A DNA stretch of 64,000 bases from Microbacterium sp. zg-Y818 (GTDB lineage: Bacteria > Actinomycetota > Actinomycetes > Actinomycetales > Microbacteriaceae): positions 2,294,001-2,358,000 of the forward strand of contig NZ_CP126741.1 in assembly GCF_030246905.1 (NCBI RefSeq). Direction: 5' to 3'. A model generated the notes under the pieces. It worked only from the letters and a program-made list of their open reading frames with translations, did no database searches and was not told the DNA's origin. Positions 1 through 7,599 of this stretch are shown here, piece by piece; position 1 is the stretch's first letter, and every line of letters begins with the position of its first letter. The position numbers were made by a program, and so were the translations under genes.

Positions 1-350
1 TCCAGGTAGACGGCAGGCGACTCGTCCAGAGACAGGTCACCTCGATCAGCGAGCATGAGCACCGCCATCGCCGTGAACTGCTTCCCCACCGAGCCGATGT
101 GAATCGGGGTGGACGTCTCGAACTCTGCGCCCGTATCGACGTTCGCGAGCCCGCGCGCCTCAGCCCACACGACGTCACCGTCGACGGCGACGGCGGCGGA
201 GCACCCCGGCTCGTCGTCCGAAACGCTCGCCTCGAGAATCGTCGTGCTCGCCGTGCGCTTGGCTTCGACGGGGTCAGCAGCGCAACCACACATCGCGGCG
301 AGCCCAACGACAAGGATGGCGACACGCGCTACACGGGACAGCCGCCACAT
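1..350 (-). CDS. Serine hydrolase (beta-lactamase/PBP-like fold), lipoprotein, truncated by window edge
   Basis: Reading leftward from an ATG at 350, the first 117 codons are present and the rest lies outside the window. The N-terminus is basic then hydrophobic and runs into a cysteine-rich stretch (LAAMCGC), consistent with a lipoprotein signal. Ser87-Val-Gly-Lys90 in the context IGSVGKQFTAMAV is the SxxK active site typical of beta-lactamase-family serine hydrolases, followed by MLADRGDLSLD, also typical of that family. It would act outside the membrane on peptide or ester bonds; the substrate cannot be told. The C-terminal catalytic motifs are not visible. The divergent 328-base gap to the next gene (351-678) holds only the repeat at 591-612. 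Confidence 0.8.
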   Translation of the reverse strand, partial: MWRLSRVARVAILVVGLAAMCGCAADPVEAKRTASTTILEASVSDDEPGCSAAVAVDGDVVWAEARGLANVDTGAEFETSTPIHIGSVGKQFTAMAVLMLADRGDLSLDESPAVYL

Positions 351-590
351 TGCCGCCTCCGGGGTGACAAAACCCTCTCGGTGGTCCGCTACGGCAGTCG
401 AGGGCTATTAGGCCGGCGTGGCGGGCAACGCGGTCTCACCCGTCGAGTCCGGCGTGCCGACTCTCGGTACCGACGCGGTGCTGGCTTCAGAATGCCCGAC
501 TTTCACCAGTGCCACCAGACCGGTGATCCGCGGCCGCCGCAGGGTTCCACTATCTCCGGTCGGCGTGCGGGCCGACGGACTCGCCGGCCC

Positions 591-612
591 GCTGGAGGAC
601 CGATCTCGGGGC
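591..612 (+). repeat. Cassette-like repeat, copy 1
   Basis: Contains GCTGGAGGACCG followed by five bases and GGGGC. It shares a 12-13 base core (CGCTGGAGGACCG) with copy 3 at 2273-2295. It lies in the otherwise gene-free stretch 351-678, about 65 bases before the next gene. Confidence 0.5.
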
Positions 613-678
613 AGGCGGTGGCGGGTGCAGAGTTGCCCTGCCGTGGCAGTTCGATGTGGGGTCTGGCAGTCTCATCTG

Positions 679-1743
679 ATGCACGTCACTCCGAGCGGAT
701 GGTCAGAGGTCGTCGTCGGGGCTGTGCGCATCGTTGTCAGCGTGGACGGTCCCTACGCGGTTGTACGCCGACCGGGGTCACGCGACGTCGTCGTCTCGTG
801 GCCGGACCTCGATGTGGGGCCCCGCGCTACATCGTGCACAGTGCTGGGTGCACCGACGGGGGCGTGGGTGTTCTACCGTCCTCTGGCTGCGGAGGATCCT
901 GCGCTTCCGGAAGGAACGGCCGCGGCCGTGCACGTAGATGTCGATGGTCATGTGACGCGCTTCACTGGTCTGACTGAGCAACCGCCACTCGGCGTGACCC
1001 GCCACGGGCTCTGGCTCACCTCGGAGAGGTTTCCCGCCCCGGAGAACGAAGCCGCGTGGCACGGCGAGCACGACGCCGCCGTGCTCAGCCCGGACGGGAC
1101 TGCTCGGGCATTCACGATCGACCGTCGGATCGCGTTCGCCATTGATGACAGCGGCCGGTCGCGGCTTATCGTCTACACCGGTGCGCCCGCCGCGACCCGA
1201 GGCCGATTCGGCGGGACGACCTACACGTACCGGTACGTTGGCGTCCCACTCGCCGACGGGCTTGTGGTCGTCAACCGCCTCGCGGACCTCGAGACCGAGC
1301 CGTTCGACGAGCACGAGCTTCTCGAGGCCATGACGAGCATGGCACCGCAGCCGCCCGATGAACCACCGGTTGATCCGAACATTCCTTGGAAGATGGTCAG
1401 GCTCTCCGAGGACGCCAAGAACTCGGCCGTCCGCAGTGTCCTCCGCGAGTTCGATCACCTCGCGAATTACTGGCACGCTCCCGACGGCCGCACGTCCCCG
1501 CTCTCACCCGGCCTCAGCAATCCGCGCGTCGAGGCCGTCGATGAGTGGCCGACAACCCACGTCGCGGTGTCCTTCACGCATCCCCACTATCCAGAGGGGC
1601 GCCTCCGCCGAAGCATCCACGTCTTCGACGACGCCGGACGCATCCGCCCGGCCATGTATGCGGCCATCCACCTCATGGAGGACTTGGAAACGATGGCGCT
1701 CCCCGACACGAGCAGCGCGCGAGACGGCATCCTCGAGATCTAA
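679..1743 (+). CDS. Hypothetical protein, 354 aa
   Basis: The frame is open further upstream to about 418, but that extension is arginine-rich, low-quality sequence; the ATG at 679 (MHVTPSGWSEVVVG) begins the part with a normal composition. I do not recognise a family. The sequence is rich in short beta-strand-like segments (repeated VVV and DG turns) with no signal peptide or membrane helix, suggesting a cytoplasmic beta-rich protein. A C-terminal part near residues 280-354 contains paired histidines (FTHPHYPEG). It is followed after 13 bases by repeat copy 2 and then by a convergent lipoprotein gene. Codon use is less GC-skewed than in the core genes to the right. Confidence 0.65.
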   Translation: MHVTPSGWSEVVVGAVRIVVSVDGPYAVVRRPGSRDVVVSWPDLDVGPRATSCTVLGAPTGAWVFYRPLAAEDPALPEGTAAAVHVDVDGHVTRFTGLTEQPPLGVTRHGLWLTSERFPAPENEAAWHGEHDAAVLSPDGTARAFTIDRRIAFAIDDSGRSRLIVYTGAPAATRGRFGGTTYTYRYVGVPLADGLVVVNRLADLETEPFDEHELLEAMTSMAPQPPDEPPVDPNIPWKMVRLSEDAKNSAVRSVLREFDHLANYWHAPDGRTSPLSPGLSNPRVEAVDEWPTTHVAVSFTHPHYPEGRLRRSIHVFDDAGRIRPAMYAAIHLMEDLETMALPDTSSARDGILEI

Positions 1744-1756
1744 CGCGAGGGACGCC

Positions 1757-1779
1757 CGGTAGAGGACCGGCTTTCGCGC
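1757..1779 (+). repeat. Cassette-like repeat, copy 2 (also hairpin between convergent genes)
   Basis: AGAGGACCG, then GCTTT, then CGCGC. The core CCGGTAGAGGACCGG folds as a 5-bp stem with a 5-base loop, and outer CGCGA/TCGCG can pair as well, so it could also end transcription from both sides. It fills the 35-base gap between two convergent genes. Confidence 0.5.
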
Positions 1780-2186
1780 TACCTGCCCACGGTCTGCCAG
1801 ACGGCGTACTCGTCGTATTCGTTGTCGGCGATGCACACGGATGGGACATCCGTGAGGTTCAGGTACCCACCGCCGCCCGAGATCTCGTCGCCAGCGCGGA
1901 GCGACGCCAACCCCGGGACAGCGACCTCGGTGCCATCGTTGCTGAGTCGAGTGCCGAACGGGAACTGAAGCGGGTACGTGACTCCGCCCGACGACACGGC
2001 GAAGCACCCCGCGTCGGTGATCCTCAGGGTCCCCGAGATCAGCGCATCCATGGCAGCGCCCGGACTGCTTCCAGCCACCATGGCAGTGACTCCTTGAGCC
2101 TGTTGAACTCCACGCTCACCCGAGCACCCGACGACGAACAGCGAGAGCGTCGCCATGCCGATGGCGGCGGGCACGATGCGTTTCAC
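1779..2186 (-). CDS. Small predicted lipoprotein, 135 aa
   Basis: A GTG at 2186 gives MKRIVPAAIGMATLSLFVVG followed by Cys21, a good lipoprotein signal with lipobox VVGC. The frame stays open upstream to 2420, but that part has no signal-like features, so the GTG is preferred. The mature part is about 115 residues, with glycine-rich turns (SGGGGYLNLT) and three further cysteines, perhaps one or two disulfides. I do not recognise a family. It is probably attached to the outer face of the membrane. It lies convergent to the 354-aa gene and divergent from the 75-aa gene at 2323. Confidence 0.7.
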   Translation of the reverse strand: MKRIVPAAIGMATLSLFVVGCSGERGVQQAQGVTAMVAGSSPGAAMDALISGTLRITDAGCFAVSSGGVTYPLQFPFGTRLSNDGTEVAVPGLASLRAGDEISGGGGYLNLTDVPSVCIADNEYDEYAVWQTVGR

Positions 2187-2272
2187 GAGTGGAGTCTTGC
2201 ACGCCGCCGCGGAACGGTTGCCGCCCGTCACTGTGTACTTCGCCGTGTTGGCCAGTTCGAGGGGGTCCGTCG

Positions 2273-2295
2273 CGCTGGAGGACCGGGTTTCGGTC
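2273..2295 (+). repeat. Cassette-like repeat, copy 3
   Basis: CGCTGGAG then a perfect GACCG-GGTTT-CGGTC inverted repeat at 2281-2295. This is one of the two copies with fully palindromic arms. It sits in the divergent gap between 2186 and 2323. Confidence 0.5.
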
Positions 2296-2322
2296 GACTC
2301 CATCCGGTGCGATGGTGGCCGC

Positions 2323-2550
2323 ATGGAGATCATCGAGTGGTGGCCGAAGCTGGACTCCGACGCCAAAGCGTGGCTCATCGCCCACAACGGCGAAGCAGTG
2401 TCGCCGGAGGTGATGCGCAAGATCGCGGCGGCCGGCGGCTCCGTGACCTCAAGCGCGTGGTGGGTCGGCGAGTCAGGACCCGATGGCTTCTTTCTCTCGG
2501 ACGAAGCAGTCGACTGGATCGAGGCCGCTGCTAATGACGAACCCGACTGA
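2323..2550 (+). CDS. Hypothetical protein, 75 aa
   Basis: Starts at ATG 2323 (MEIIEWWPKLDSDAKAWL). It is acidic, tryptophan-rich and has no membrane helix or signal. The pattern of short helices, with a segment LIAHNGEAVSPEVMRKIAAA that resembles a small helical bundle, suggests a compact soluble protein. I cannot name a function. Repeat copy 3 precedes it by about 28 bases and copy 4 follows its stop by about 12 bases, so the gene is neatly bracketed. Confidence 0.65.
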   Translation: MEIIEWWPKLDSDAKAWLIAHNGEAVSPEVMRKIAAAGGSVTSSAWWVGESGPDGFFLSDEAVDWIEAAANDEPD

Positions 2551-2561
2551 TTCGCGCGCGG

Positions 2562-2581
2562 CGGAGGACCGGCAAGCGGTC
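2562..2581 (+). repeat. Cassette-like repeat, copy 4
   Basis: GGAGGACCG with GACCG-GCAAG-CGGTC at 2567-2581 as a perfect inverted repeat. It is the first thing after the stop codon of the 75-aa gene. The rest of the gap to 2700 shows nothing else I can name. Confidence 0.5.
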
Positions 2582-2699
2582 GGTGGGCATGACGGGTTCA
2601 GGTCCCGTCCCTGCGACGCATATCCGTGTGCTCTACGCACGGACGTGAAGGCTCCACCAGATCTGGCGCGGTGTTGGAATCCGCGGTCATGATGGCGTC

Positions 2700-3392
2700 A
2701 TGCATATCGCCGGAGTTCTCCCTGAGGATGCGCCCGACCCGCGGCTTGAGCGTGAGCAGTTGGTGAAGTCGATGCCAATCCCGATCGTCGAGCTCACTCC
2801 GCAGGCCGCTGTGAAGTTCGCCGACTTCAGCGTGGAGACGGCGGGCAGTGGCGAGGGCGGGGTTGAGGAGATGTCAGTGACCGTCTCCGCGACGCTGTGG
2901 CGCAACCCGATCGATAAGTCCGATCCGGCGAATCTCGCTGACCTTGATGACGGCACTCTCCGATCGGTTGAAGAGGCGCCGCCATGGCCGCGCCCGGCAT
3001 GGCTCATCGAGTACATCGAGCGCATGCGATACCCGATGCTGTGGGAGGCGGTTCGGACGACATGGCAACGCGAAGATTCCGAGTACAGCGCGCTCGATGC
3101 CCGGTTGGTGCACCACGCGAACTACATCCTCGTTAACCAGTTTCGCGAAGAACTCGGGCTCGGCCTGCATGACTGGGATTCACCAGCGCTCACGTCCGAG
3201 CGCGTGATTCGTCGTGGCGTCGACGTCGCCATCGATGGGGTGGTCTTCTCAGGAGCGGAGATCGACACCGATCCGTTTGTCTACGCGGTCGGTGCGAAGC
3301 TACCTAGTGGTGGCACGTTGACCGCGGTCGTCCCCCGTGAGCACCTGCCGTACCTCACCCTTGAGTTTGTCCAGCGCCGAACCCACTGGTAA
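2700..3392 (+). CDS. Hypothetical protein, 230 aa
   Basis: Starts at ATG 2700 (MHIAGVLPEDAPDPRLERE). It is soluble and acidic, without signal or membrane segments. A central aromatic part (WPRPAWLIEYIERMRYPMLW, near residues 97-116) is followed by a histidine pair (ARLVHHANYILVNQFREELG). The last 60 residues look beta-rich (DVAIDGVVFSGAEIDTDPF). I do not recognise the family; such architectures occur among accessory proteins of actinobacteria but no activity is implied. Repeat copy 5 lies 15 bases after the stop. Confidence 0.7.
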   Translation: MHIAGVLPEDAPDPRLEREQLVKSMPIPIVELTPQAAVKFADFSVETAGSGEGGVEEMSVTVSATLWRNPIDKSDPANLADLDDGTLRSVEEAPPWPRPAWLIEYIERMRYPMLWEAVRTTWQREDSEYSALDARLVHHANYILVNQFREELGLGLHDWDSPALTSERVIRRGVDVAIDGVVFSGAEIDTDPFVYAVGAKLPSGGTLTAVVPREHLPYLTLEFVQRRTHW

Positions 3393-3406
3393 CTCAAACC
3401 GCCCGC

Positions 3407-3426
3407 TGACGGACCGGCTTGCGGGG
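3407..3426 (+). repeat. Cassette-like repeat, copy 5, with nearby palindrome
   Basis: CTGACGGACCG, GCTTG, CGGGG. Further on, at 3451-3460, GACCGCGGTC is a perfect 10-base palindrome made of the same two arms without a spacer. The gap 3393-3597 holds nothing else recognisable. Confidence 0.45.
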
Positions 3427-3597
3427 AGCCGCGGGCTCAGCTTCGTCCTGGACCGCGGTCGACGGGAGAACCGCCTTGGTTCACTCTTCTTTGCGCGGGC
3501 GAATCTCATTCGCACAGCTAAGAAACATGGCCGTGGAGGGTCGCGACAGCGCGGGAAACTCGTGATCTTCGGCTGGTAGGCATGTACATTTCGGCGT

Positions 3598-3990
3598 ATG
3601 AGCTCACGACGCTTCGTGGCACCGGGCCTGGTCGCGACCGTCTTCCTGTTGACAGCCTGCTCGCCTCCGGCCGAGTTTGCGCGGGAGCAGACTGCAGCGG
3701 ATCGACCAGATTCTGTCGTCGACGGGTCCGCCGACAGGATCGACGTCGGGACTCTTCGATACGTCGGAAACGCGGATGACTTCGACGTCTATCTCGCGCG
3801 CGCATCTGACAACAGCGAGACGCTGTGCCTTTCGCTCGTTCTCGATGACGTTTGGCAAAGCACAGATTGCGGGCGCGACTCTGTATCCGTCCGGATCAGC
3901 GACAGCGCTAGTGTCGCGGCCGAGATCGACCACCGTGGCGGGGAAGGTCGGGAGATGATCTCGGAAAACGTCTGGGTTGCCCGAAAATAG
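3598..3990 (+). CDS. Small predicted lipoprotein, 130 aa
   Basis: MSSRRFVAPGLVATVFLLTA then Cys21 is a clear lipoprotein signal (lipobox LTAC). The mature domain has two pairs of cysteines (ETLCLSL, STDCGRD) spaced like a disulfide in a small beta-sandwich, and ends in ENVWVARK. I do not recognise a family. It is probably exposed on the outer surface of the membrane. Repeat copy 6 follows 30 bases after the stop. Confidence 0.7.
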   Translation: MSSRRFVAPGLVATVFLLTACSPPAEFAREQTAADRPDSVVDGSADRIDVGTLRYVGNADDFDVYLARASDNSETLCLSLVLDDVWQSTDCGRDSVSVRISDSASVAAEIDHRGGEGREMISENVWVARK

Positions 3991-4020
3991 GTACAACGCA
4001 GCGGACGCTGGTGTGCTCGG

Positions 4021-4040
4021 GTAGCGACCGGCTAGTGGGC
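4021..4040 (+). repeat. Cassette-like repeat, copy 6 (weakest)
   Basis: GTAGCGACCG, GCTAG, TGGGC. It keeps GACCG-GCT and the flanking GTAG of copy 2 but lacks the GGAGG and the right arm. It is listed because of its position directly after the fifth gene of the array. Confidence 0.35.
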
Positions 4041-4145
4041 GAGAAGCCACGAATCTGGGAGGCACGTTCGAGGGTCAGCGAAGATAGCGCCCGTCTGGAT
4101 TTCCGGCAGAGACCTGTACGCGAGCGCGAGGGATGCTTGGCGAGA

Positions 4146-4541
4146 TCAGACGTTCACGGTGAAGCCGAGGTCGACGTCGCTAGCGGCGTGCCCGCCGCCG
4201 ACGCCCCAGTTTTCGAGAGCGATCTCGTGAAGGATGGTCGACACATGATCGCGGGGAATGCCTAGCGGCTCCAAACCCTAGACGATCGCTCGATAGAGTC
4301 GCCGCTTGGCGGTCAGGCTTCGACCGGCGAAACAGTCGATCGAGATGATGGTCCGGTACTCCGGATGTGCGAGCTCAGGCGCGCACATGAATCGCTCTGG
4401 TTCGTGGACGACCAGACGCACGTTGCGGTCCTCGGCCGGGATCTCGAACGCGCGAACGAGCGCTGCGTGGACGGCGTTCATGATGGCAAGCTCTTGGTCG
4501 GCTGCGTACTGACGGCGGACTTCGATGATGACGGCGGGCAT
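4146..4541 (-). pseudogene. Tautomerase-family gene interrupted by an in-frame amber codon
   Basis: From ATG 4541 the frame begins MPAVIIEVRRQYAADQ, with the initiating Pro that serves as catalytic base in the 4-oxalocrotonate tautomerase superfamily, and continues through HEPERF and FAGRSLTAKRRLYRAIV. A TAG then occurs at 4278-4280, but the same frame continues with GLEPLGIPRDHVSTIL and ENWGVGGGHAASDVDLGF to TGA at 4146. The readable total, 131 codons, is the normal length of the family, and the codon hit is where relatives usually have Glu. A single GAG-to-TAG change explains it. Either it is a recent pseudogene, or the 87-residue product still folds; I think loss of function more likely. 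Confidence 0.8.
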
Positions 4542-4661
4542 CGCACCATTATCTCCACGCCGTTCGGCCACGTCACGGGTGGGCCCCGGACTAGTCGACT
4601 CATCGTGGGTGGCGCTCATCTGCCTCCCCCCTCCACCTCTACACAACCTCCACGCAACGCG

Positions 4662-4681
4662 CGCAAGTGGACCCACTTGCG
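4662..4681. repeat. Perfect 9-bp inverted repeat before GNAT gene
   Basis: CGCAAGTGG, two bases, CCACTTGCG. It lies 33 bases before the acetyltransferase start and could be an operator or a recombination scar. No regulator gene is adjacent. Confidence 0.4.
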
Positions 4682-4714
4682 AACCCTCTATCCCTCAGTG
4701 AGTCTCGTCGGGTG

Positions 4715-5179
4715 ATGGACGTGGTGGTTCGCGACGGCACTCCGGATGACGCCCCGAGTCTGGCGGTACTGAAGCTCGCATGGGCGAACCGTCATCACGC
4801 GACCGTTGAAGAAAGTCAATCTTTCGCCCGAGACCTCGCCTCGTGGATGGCGTCACAGGGTGATTCACTGCTGACGCGGGTAGCGGAGCACCGTGGCGAT
4901 CTTGTCGGCATGGCGTGGCTCGTCGTCTTCGACCGAGTCCCGGACTTCAGCGATAGGAATCGAAGAACCGGCGACGTGCAAAGCGTCTTCGTCAACCCCG
5001 AGTTCCGGCGTCGAGGAATCGGGCATGCGTTGGTGAGCTCGCTCGTCGATGCGGCCGACCGGCGAGGAATTCCGCGGATCACCGTCAGTTCGAACGATGC
5101 TGCGACGCGACTCTACCTGGGGACAGGTTTCGAAGCATCGCCGCGGCTCCTCGAACGCCGACTCAACCAGGAACGCTGA
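4715..5179 (+). CDS. GNAT family N-acetyltransferase
   Basis: 154 residues from ATG 4715, with an adjacent GTG three bases earlier as an alternative. Motif A of the GNAT fold is visible as VQSVFVNPEFRRRGIGHALV near residues 88-107, with the RRRGIG acetyl-CoA pyrophosphate loop, followed by the NDAATRLYLGTGF motif B. It transfers an acetyl group from acetyl-CoA to an amine; the acceptor cannot be deduced. It is cytoplasmic. It stands alone between a broken tautomerase gene and a recombinase remnant, in the low-conservation left part of the window. Confidence 0.88.
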   Translation: MDVVVRDGTPDDAPSLAVLKLAWANRHHATVEESQSFARDLASWMASQGDSLLTRVAEHRGDLVGMAWLVVFDRVPDFSDRNRRTGDVQSVFVNPEFRRRGIGHALVSSLVDAADRRGIPRITVSSNDAATRLYLGTGFEASPRLLERRLNQER

Positions 5180-5246
5180 TGGACCCTCATCGTGTGGCGT
5201 CAGTAGCGCGGCAGGACGCTGGGCCTATGGATGGAATACAGATTGG

Positions 5247-5588
5247 AAGATTGGATACGCCAGGGTCTCGACCACGGATCAGGACCTCACCGCTCAACGC
5301 GACGCACTGCTGCGTTTGGGCGTTCAGGACGCGCACATCTACGTCGACCATGGCATGACCGGCGCGAATCGCGCCCGACCGGGATTGCGGGAGGCGCTTG
5401 CCGCGGTGCGAAGCGGAGACACCCTCGTCGTAACGAAACTCGACCGGCTCGCCCGGTCGCTGCGAGATGCGCGCGAGATCGCGGATGAGTTGACGTCGAA
5501 AGGCGTCGCACTCAGCCTCGCCGGGAACCGATACGATCCCACCGATCCCGTTGGTCGACTGCTGTTCAACGTGCTCGCCATGGTGGCG
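5247..5588 (+). pseudogene. Serine recombinase (resolvase/invertase) catalytic-domain remnant
   Basis: The frame reads KIGYARVSTTDQDLTAQRD, then DHGMTGANRARPGLREAL and TLVVTKLDRLARSLRDA, the conserved catalytic domain of Tn3-type resolvases including the nucleophilic Ser in RVST and the KLDRLARS arginines. No in-frame ATG, GTG or TTG lies close before KIGYARVS. After VLAMVA at 5588 the expected EFESDLI segment and the helix-turn-helix are missing; the frame runs on without family similarity to 5711. The gene has therefore lost its start and its DNA-binding half and is taken as a mobile-element relic. Confidence 0.82.
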
Positions 5589-5640
5589 CGCGGACGCGCC
5601 CGTCACGCGGTGGGTCAGTCCACCTTCTTCAACGGACTAG

Positions 5641-5820
5641 TTAGTCCCGGTGGACCGGGAGACGTCGCTCGTCTGCGAGCTGCCGGGAATATGACAACAT
5701 CCCGTGCGTGATCGCGAGCCGAATCACCATGTAGATGAGCAGCAGGTTGATGATCAGCCCCAAGAGACCAGCCGATATCACCAGGATCCAGTAGTGCGAC
5801 TGAGAAGGGTCGAGAGGCAT
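5641..5820 (-). CDS. Small single-span membrane protein, 59 aa
   Basis: ATG at 5820: MPLDPSQSHYWILVISAGLL and on through GLIINLLLIYMVIRLA, one long transmembrane helix (about residues 10-36), then a basic tail. The frame is open upstream, but the upstream residues are unlike a protein. Function unknown. Its C-terminal codons overlap the run-on of the recombinase remnant on the other strand. The 234 bases between 5821 and 6054 hold no gene I can support. Confidence 0.5.
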   Translation of the reverse strand: MPLDPSQSHYWILVISAGLLGLIINLLLIYMVIRLAITHGMLSYSRQLADERRLPVHRD

Positions 5821-6054
5821 GCCTTCAACGTAGTGGCGGCGGCGATCCGTCCCGCTCGCGCCGCGTCGGTGAGGCGTAACTGCGGCCTTGAGCCAGAAAG
5901 CCCGCATGCGGATCCACCGACGCGCGTGAGCTAGTGAACCGGCGATGGCCCAACACCGCCCCGCTCGCCGTGGGCACGCACCCATCTGTTCACGCTTTCG
6001 CGGAGGAGGTCTTTCCGCTGGGTTCAGCGAATGGGATCATGCCAGCGTCCGAGC

Positions 6055-6840
6055 TCAGGAGCCTTCTTGTCGGCGCCTCGGTCGTGATGCTCTGGTGCCG
6101 TCGTGACGTCGTGGTTTGGTGCGCAGCCCCTGGTTGACGATTCCAGCGGCGATGAGAAGGATTCCTAGCGTGTACAGGGCCAACACCGCCAAGCGGAACA
6201 CCGTTCCCGTGCCATCGATGCGACCTCCGACCTCCAACACGACCAGGAGGTGAGAGCTGAAGAGCAGCGCCGCTCCGAGACCGGTACAGATGTCCACCAC
6301 GAACGCGGTCGTAGCTGTGACCACCAGCAGCAACAGGTAAAGCGAGCCGACTAGGCGGAGCACAGGGCTGAGGTTGCCCCAAGTCAGCGCGAGTCCCATG
6401 GCTGCCGGGATGAGGAACAGCACCGCGACACCGCCCCGCCAGCGCAATGAACCACCTATTGGTGTCGGCTTGGTCGGGCGCGCCCGAGTTGAGACAAGCA
6501 GGATGATGAGGAGGACGTTGGCAACAGCAAATGCGGCCACGCTCAAGAACAGCCCGATTCGGCCGACACCGATCATCGCCGGGTTCCCCAAGATGTCGCC
6601 CGCGCAGAAGAACATCAGCACAAGCACCAGGAGTTTCGGACCCTGTTCCCCCCACACCCAGACGGCAAGCAGCGGCGCAAGTAGCCACGTGACAAAGCCC
6701 GACAGAGGCAGGCCCAGTGCCACGGACGCAAGCTGCGCCACCGCGACCAGCCCGAAACCAATGAGCCACGGGCTCTTCAAAGACGACGGCCGACGGGTGT
6801 CCACATCTCGAGACGCTACAGCGGCCCCGGTGCGCGACAC
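6055..6840 (-). CDS. YhhN-like membrane protein (lysoplasmalogenase family)
   Basis: 261 residues from a GTG at 6840, with about eight hydrophobic helices spanning residues 26-235. The segment LMFFCAGDILGNPAM followed by IGLFLSVAAFAVANVLL resembles the YhhN family signature, where a conserved Asp sits in a GD motif before a glycine-rich helix. Family members include lysoplasmalogenases that hydrolyse vinyl-ether lysolipids in the membrane; whether this one does is not shown. The tail is very basic (RTKPRRHDGTRASRPRRRQ). It could alternatively be an unrelated multi-span protein. Confidence 0.6.
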   Translation of the reverse strand: MSRTGAAVASRDVDTRRPSSLKSPWLIGFGLVAVAQLASVALGLPLSGFVTWLLAPLLAVWVWGEQGPKLLVLVLMFFCAGDILGNPAMIGVGRIGLFLSVAAFAVANVLLIILLVSTRARPTKPTPIGGSLRWRGGVAVLFLIPAAMGLALTWGNLSPVLRLVGSLYLLLLVVTATTAFVVDICTGLGAALLFSSHLLVVLEVGGRIDGTGTVFRLAVLALYTLGILLIAAGIVNQGLRTKPRRHDGTRASRPRRRQEGS

Positions 6841-6969
6841 ATCATCCTGCAGACGGATCTGGCTGGCTTACACCGCAAGGATGGCCGCTGAGGTGCCGTC
6901 GATGGAACCCGCTATCTACTGCATCCCAAACACTCGGCCGGCCGCATGCAATGTTCGAAAGCGGATACT

Positions 6970-7332
6970 TCAGGGAGAGTCGGTGCGAGTGATGCTCGTC
7001 GGAATACCTGCTGCTTCTCGTCGGCGCTTGGCAAGCGCGTTCACCGTGAAGATCGCTGCCAAGCTCGGCGCGAACCCGGCTAGGACGATGACGACCCTGA
7101 GTACAGGGCTCTCGATCTCGAATCCCACCACGAGCGTGCTGAGGAAAGTGGCGGCAGCGCCGAGCACCAACAAGGTGCGAGTGCTCAGTGTCCGGCGGCT
7201 CACCCACCCCAGCAGTTCATGTGCACCGAGCCATACAATCACCGCGATTAGATCCCGAGCAAGGAATCCTCGCGGGCGTCTGCTCCCGTGCACCGATCCC
7301 TCAGCGGGCAGCTCCTCGGGAATCGTGGTCAA
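6970..7332 (-). CDS. Small membrane protein, 120 aa
   Basis: Starts at TTG 7332 (MTTIPEELPAEGSVHG). Three hydrophobic segments are visible near residues 27-43, 52-70 and 78-98 (DLIAVIVWLGAHELLGW; TLLVLGAAATFLSTLVVGF; VVIVLAGFAPSLAAIFTV), then a basic tail. No family recognised. It lies 129 bases upstream of the YhhN-like gene on the same strand. Confidence 0.5.
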   Translation of the reverse strand: MTTIPEELPAEGSVHGSRRPRGFLARDLIAVIVWLGAHELLGWVSRRTLSTRTLLVLGAAATFLSTLVVGFEIESPVLRVVIVLAGFAPSLAAIFTVNALAKRRREAAGIPTSITRTDSP

Positions 7333-7599
7333 TAGTCGCGTATGGGGCCGCTAGGGATCGCTCCAGGGCCGTCGCGCGATCGTTTGTCACAATGCGGCAG
7401 TTGATGGCGGAGTTTCCCGAGAGCGTTGGCGCCGACCCCCGAGCAGTGCCCCGCCCTGCGGGACCCGGCATGGGCGCCGTACAGCGCTGCCGACGAATCC
7501 GCGGCGGATGCAGTCCCTGCCGGCGCGAGCACGGCCGGCTGGCCGCCACCACGCGCCAGCTCAGCCGGCGTCTCCTGCCGGCCGTGCGAGACTCGAACC

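Noticed and set aside
591..4040. Classic integron attC sites
   Set aside because: TAAC occurs right after two genes (1741, 3390), but the matching GTTRRRY end, the two-box layout and an IntI gene are missing, so I do not call an integron.
4011..4265. An 84-codon plus-strand frame
   Set aside because: It lies opposite the second half of the broken tautomerase gene, whose translation is clearly family-like.
5934..6137. A 67-codon plus-strand frame between the small membrane gene and the YhhN-like gene
   Set aside because: No ribosome binding site, odd composition and overlap with the C-terminal end of the YhhN-like gene.
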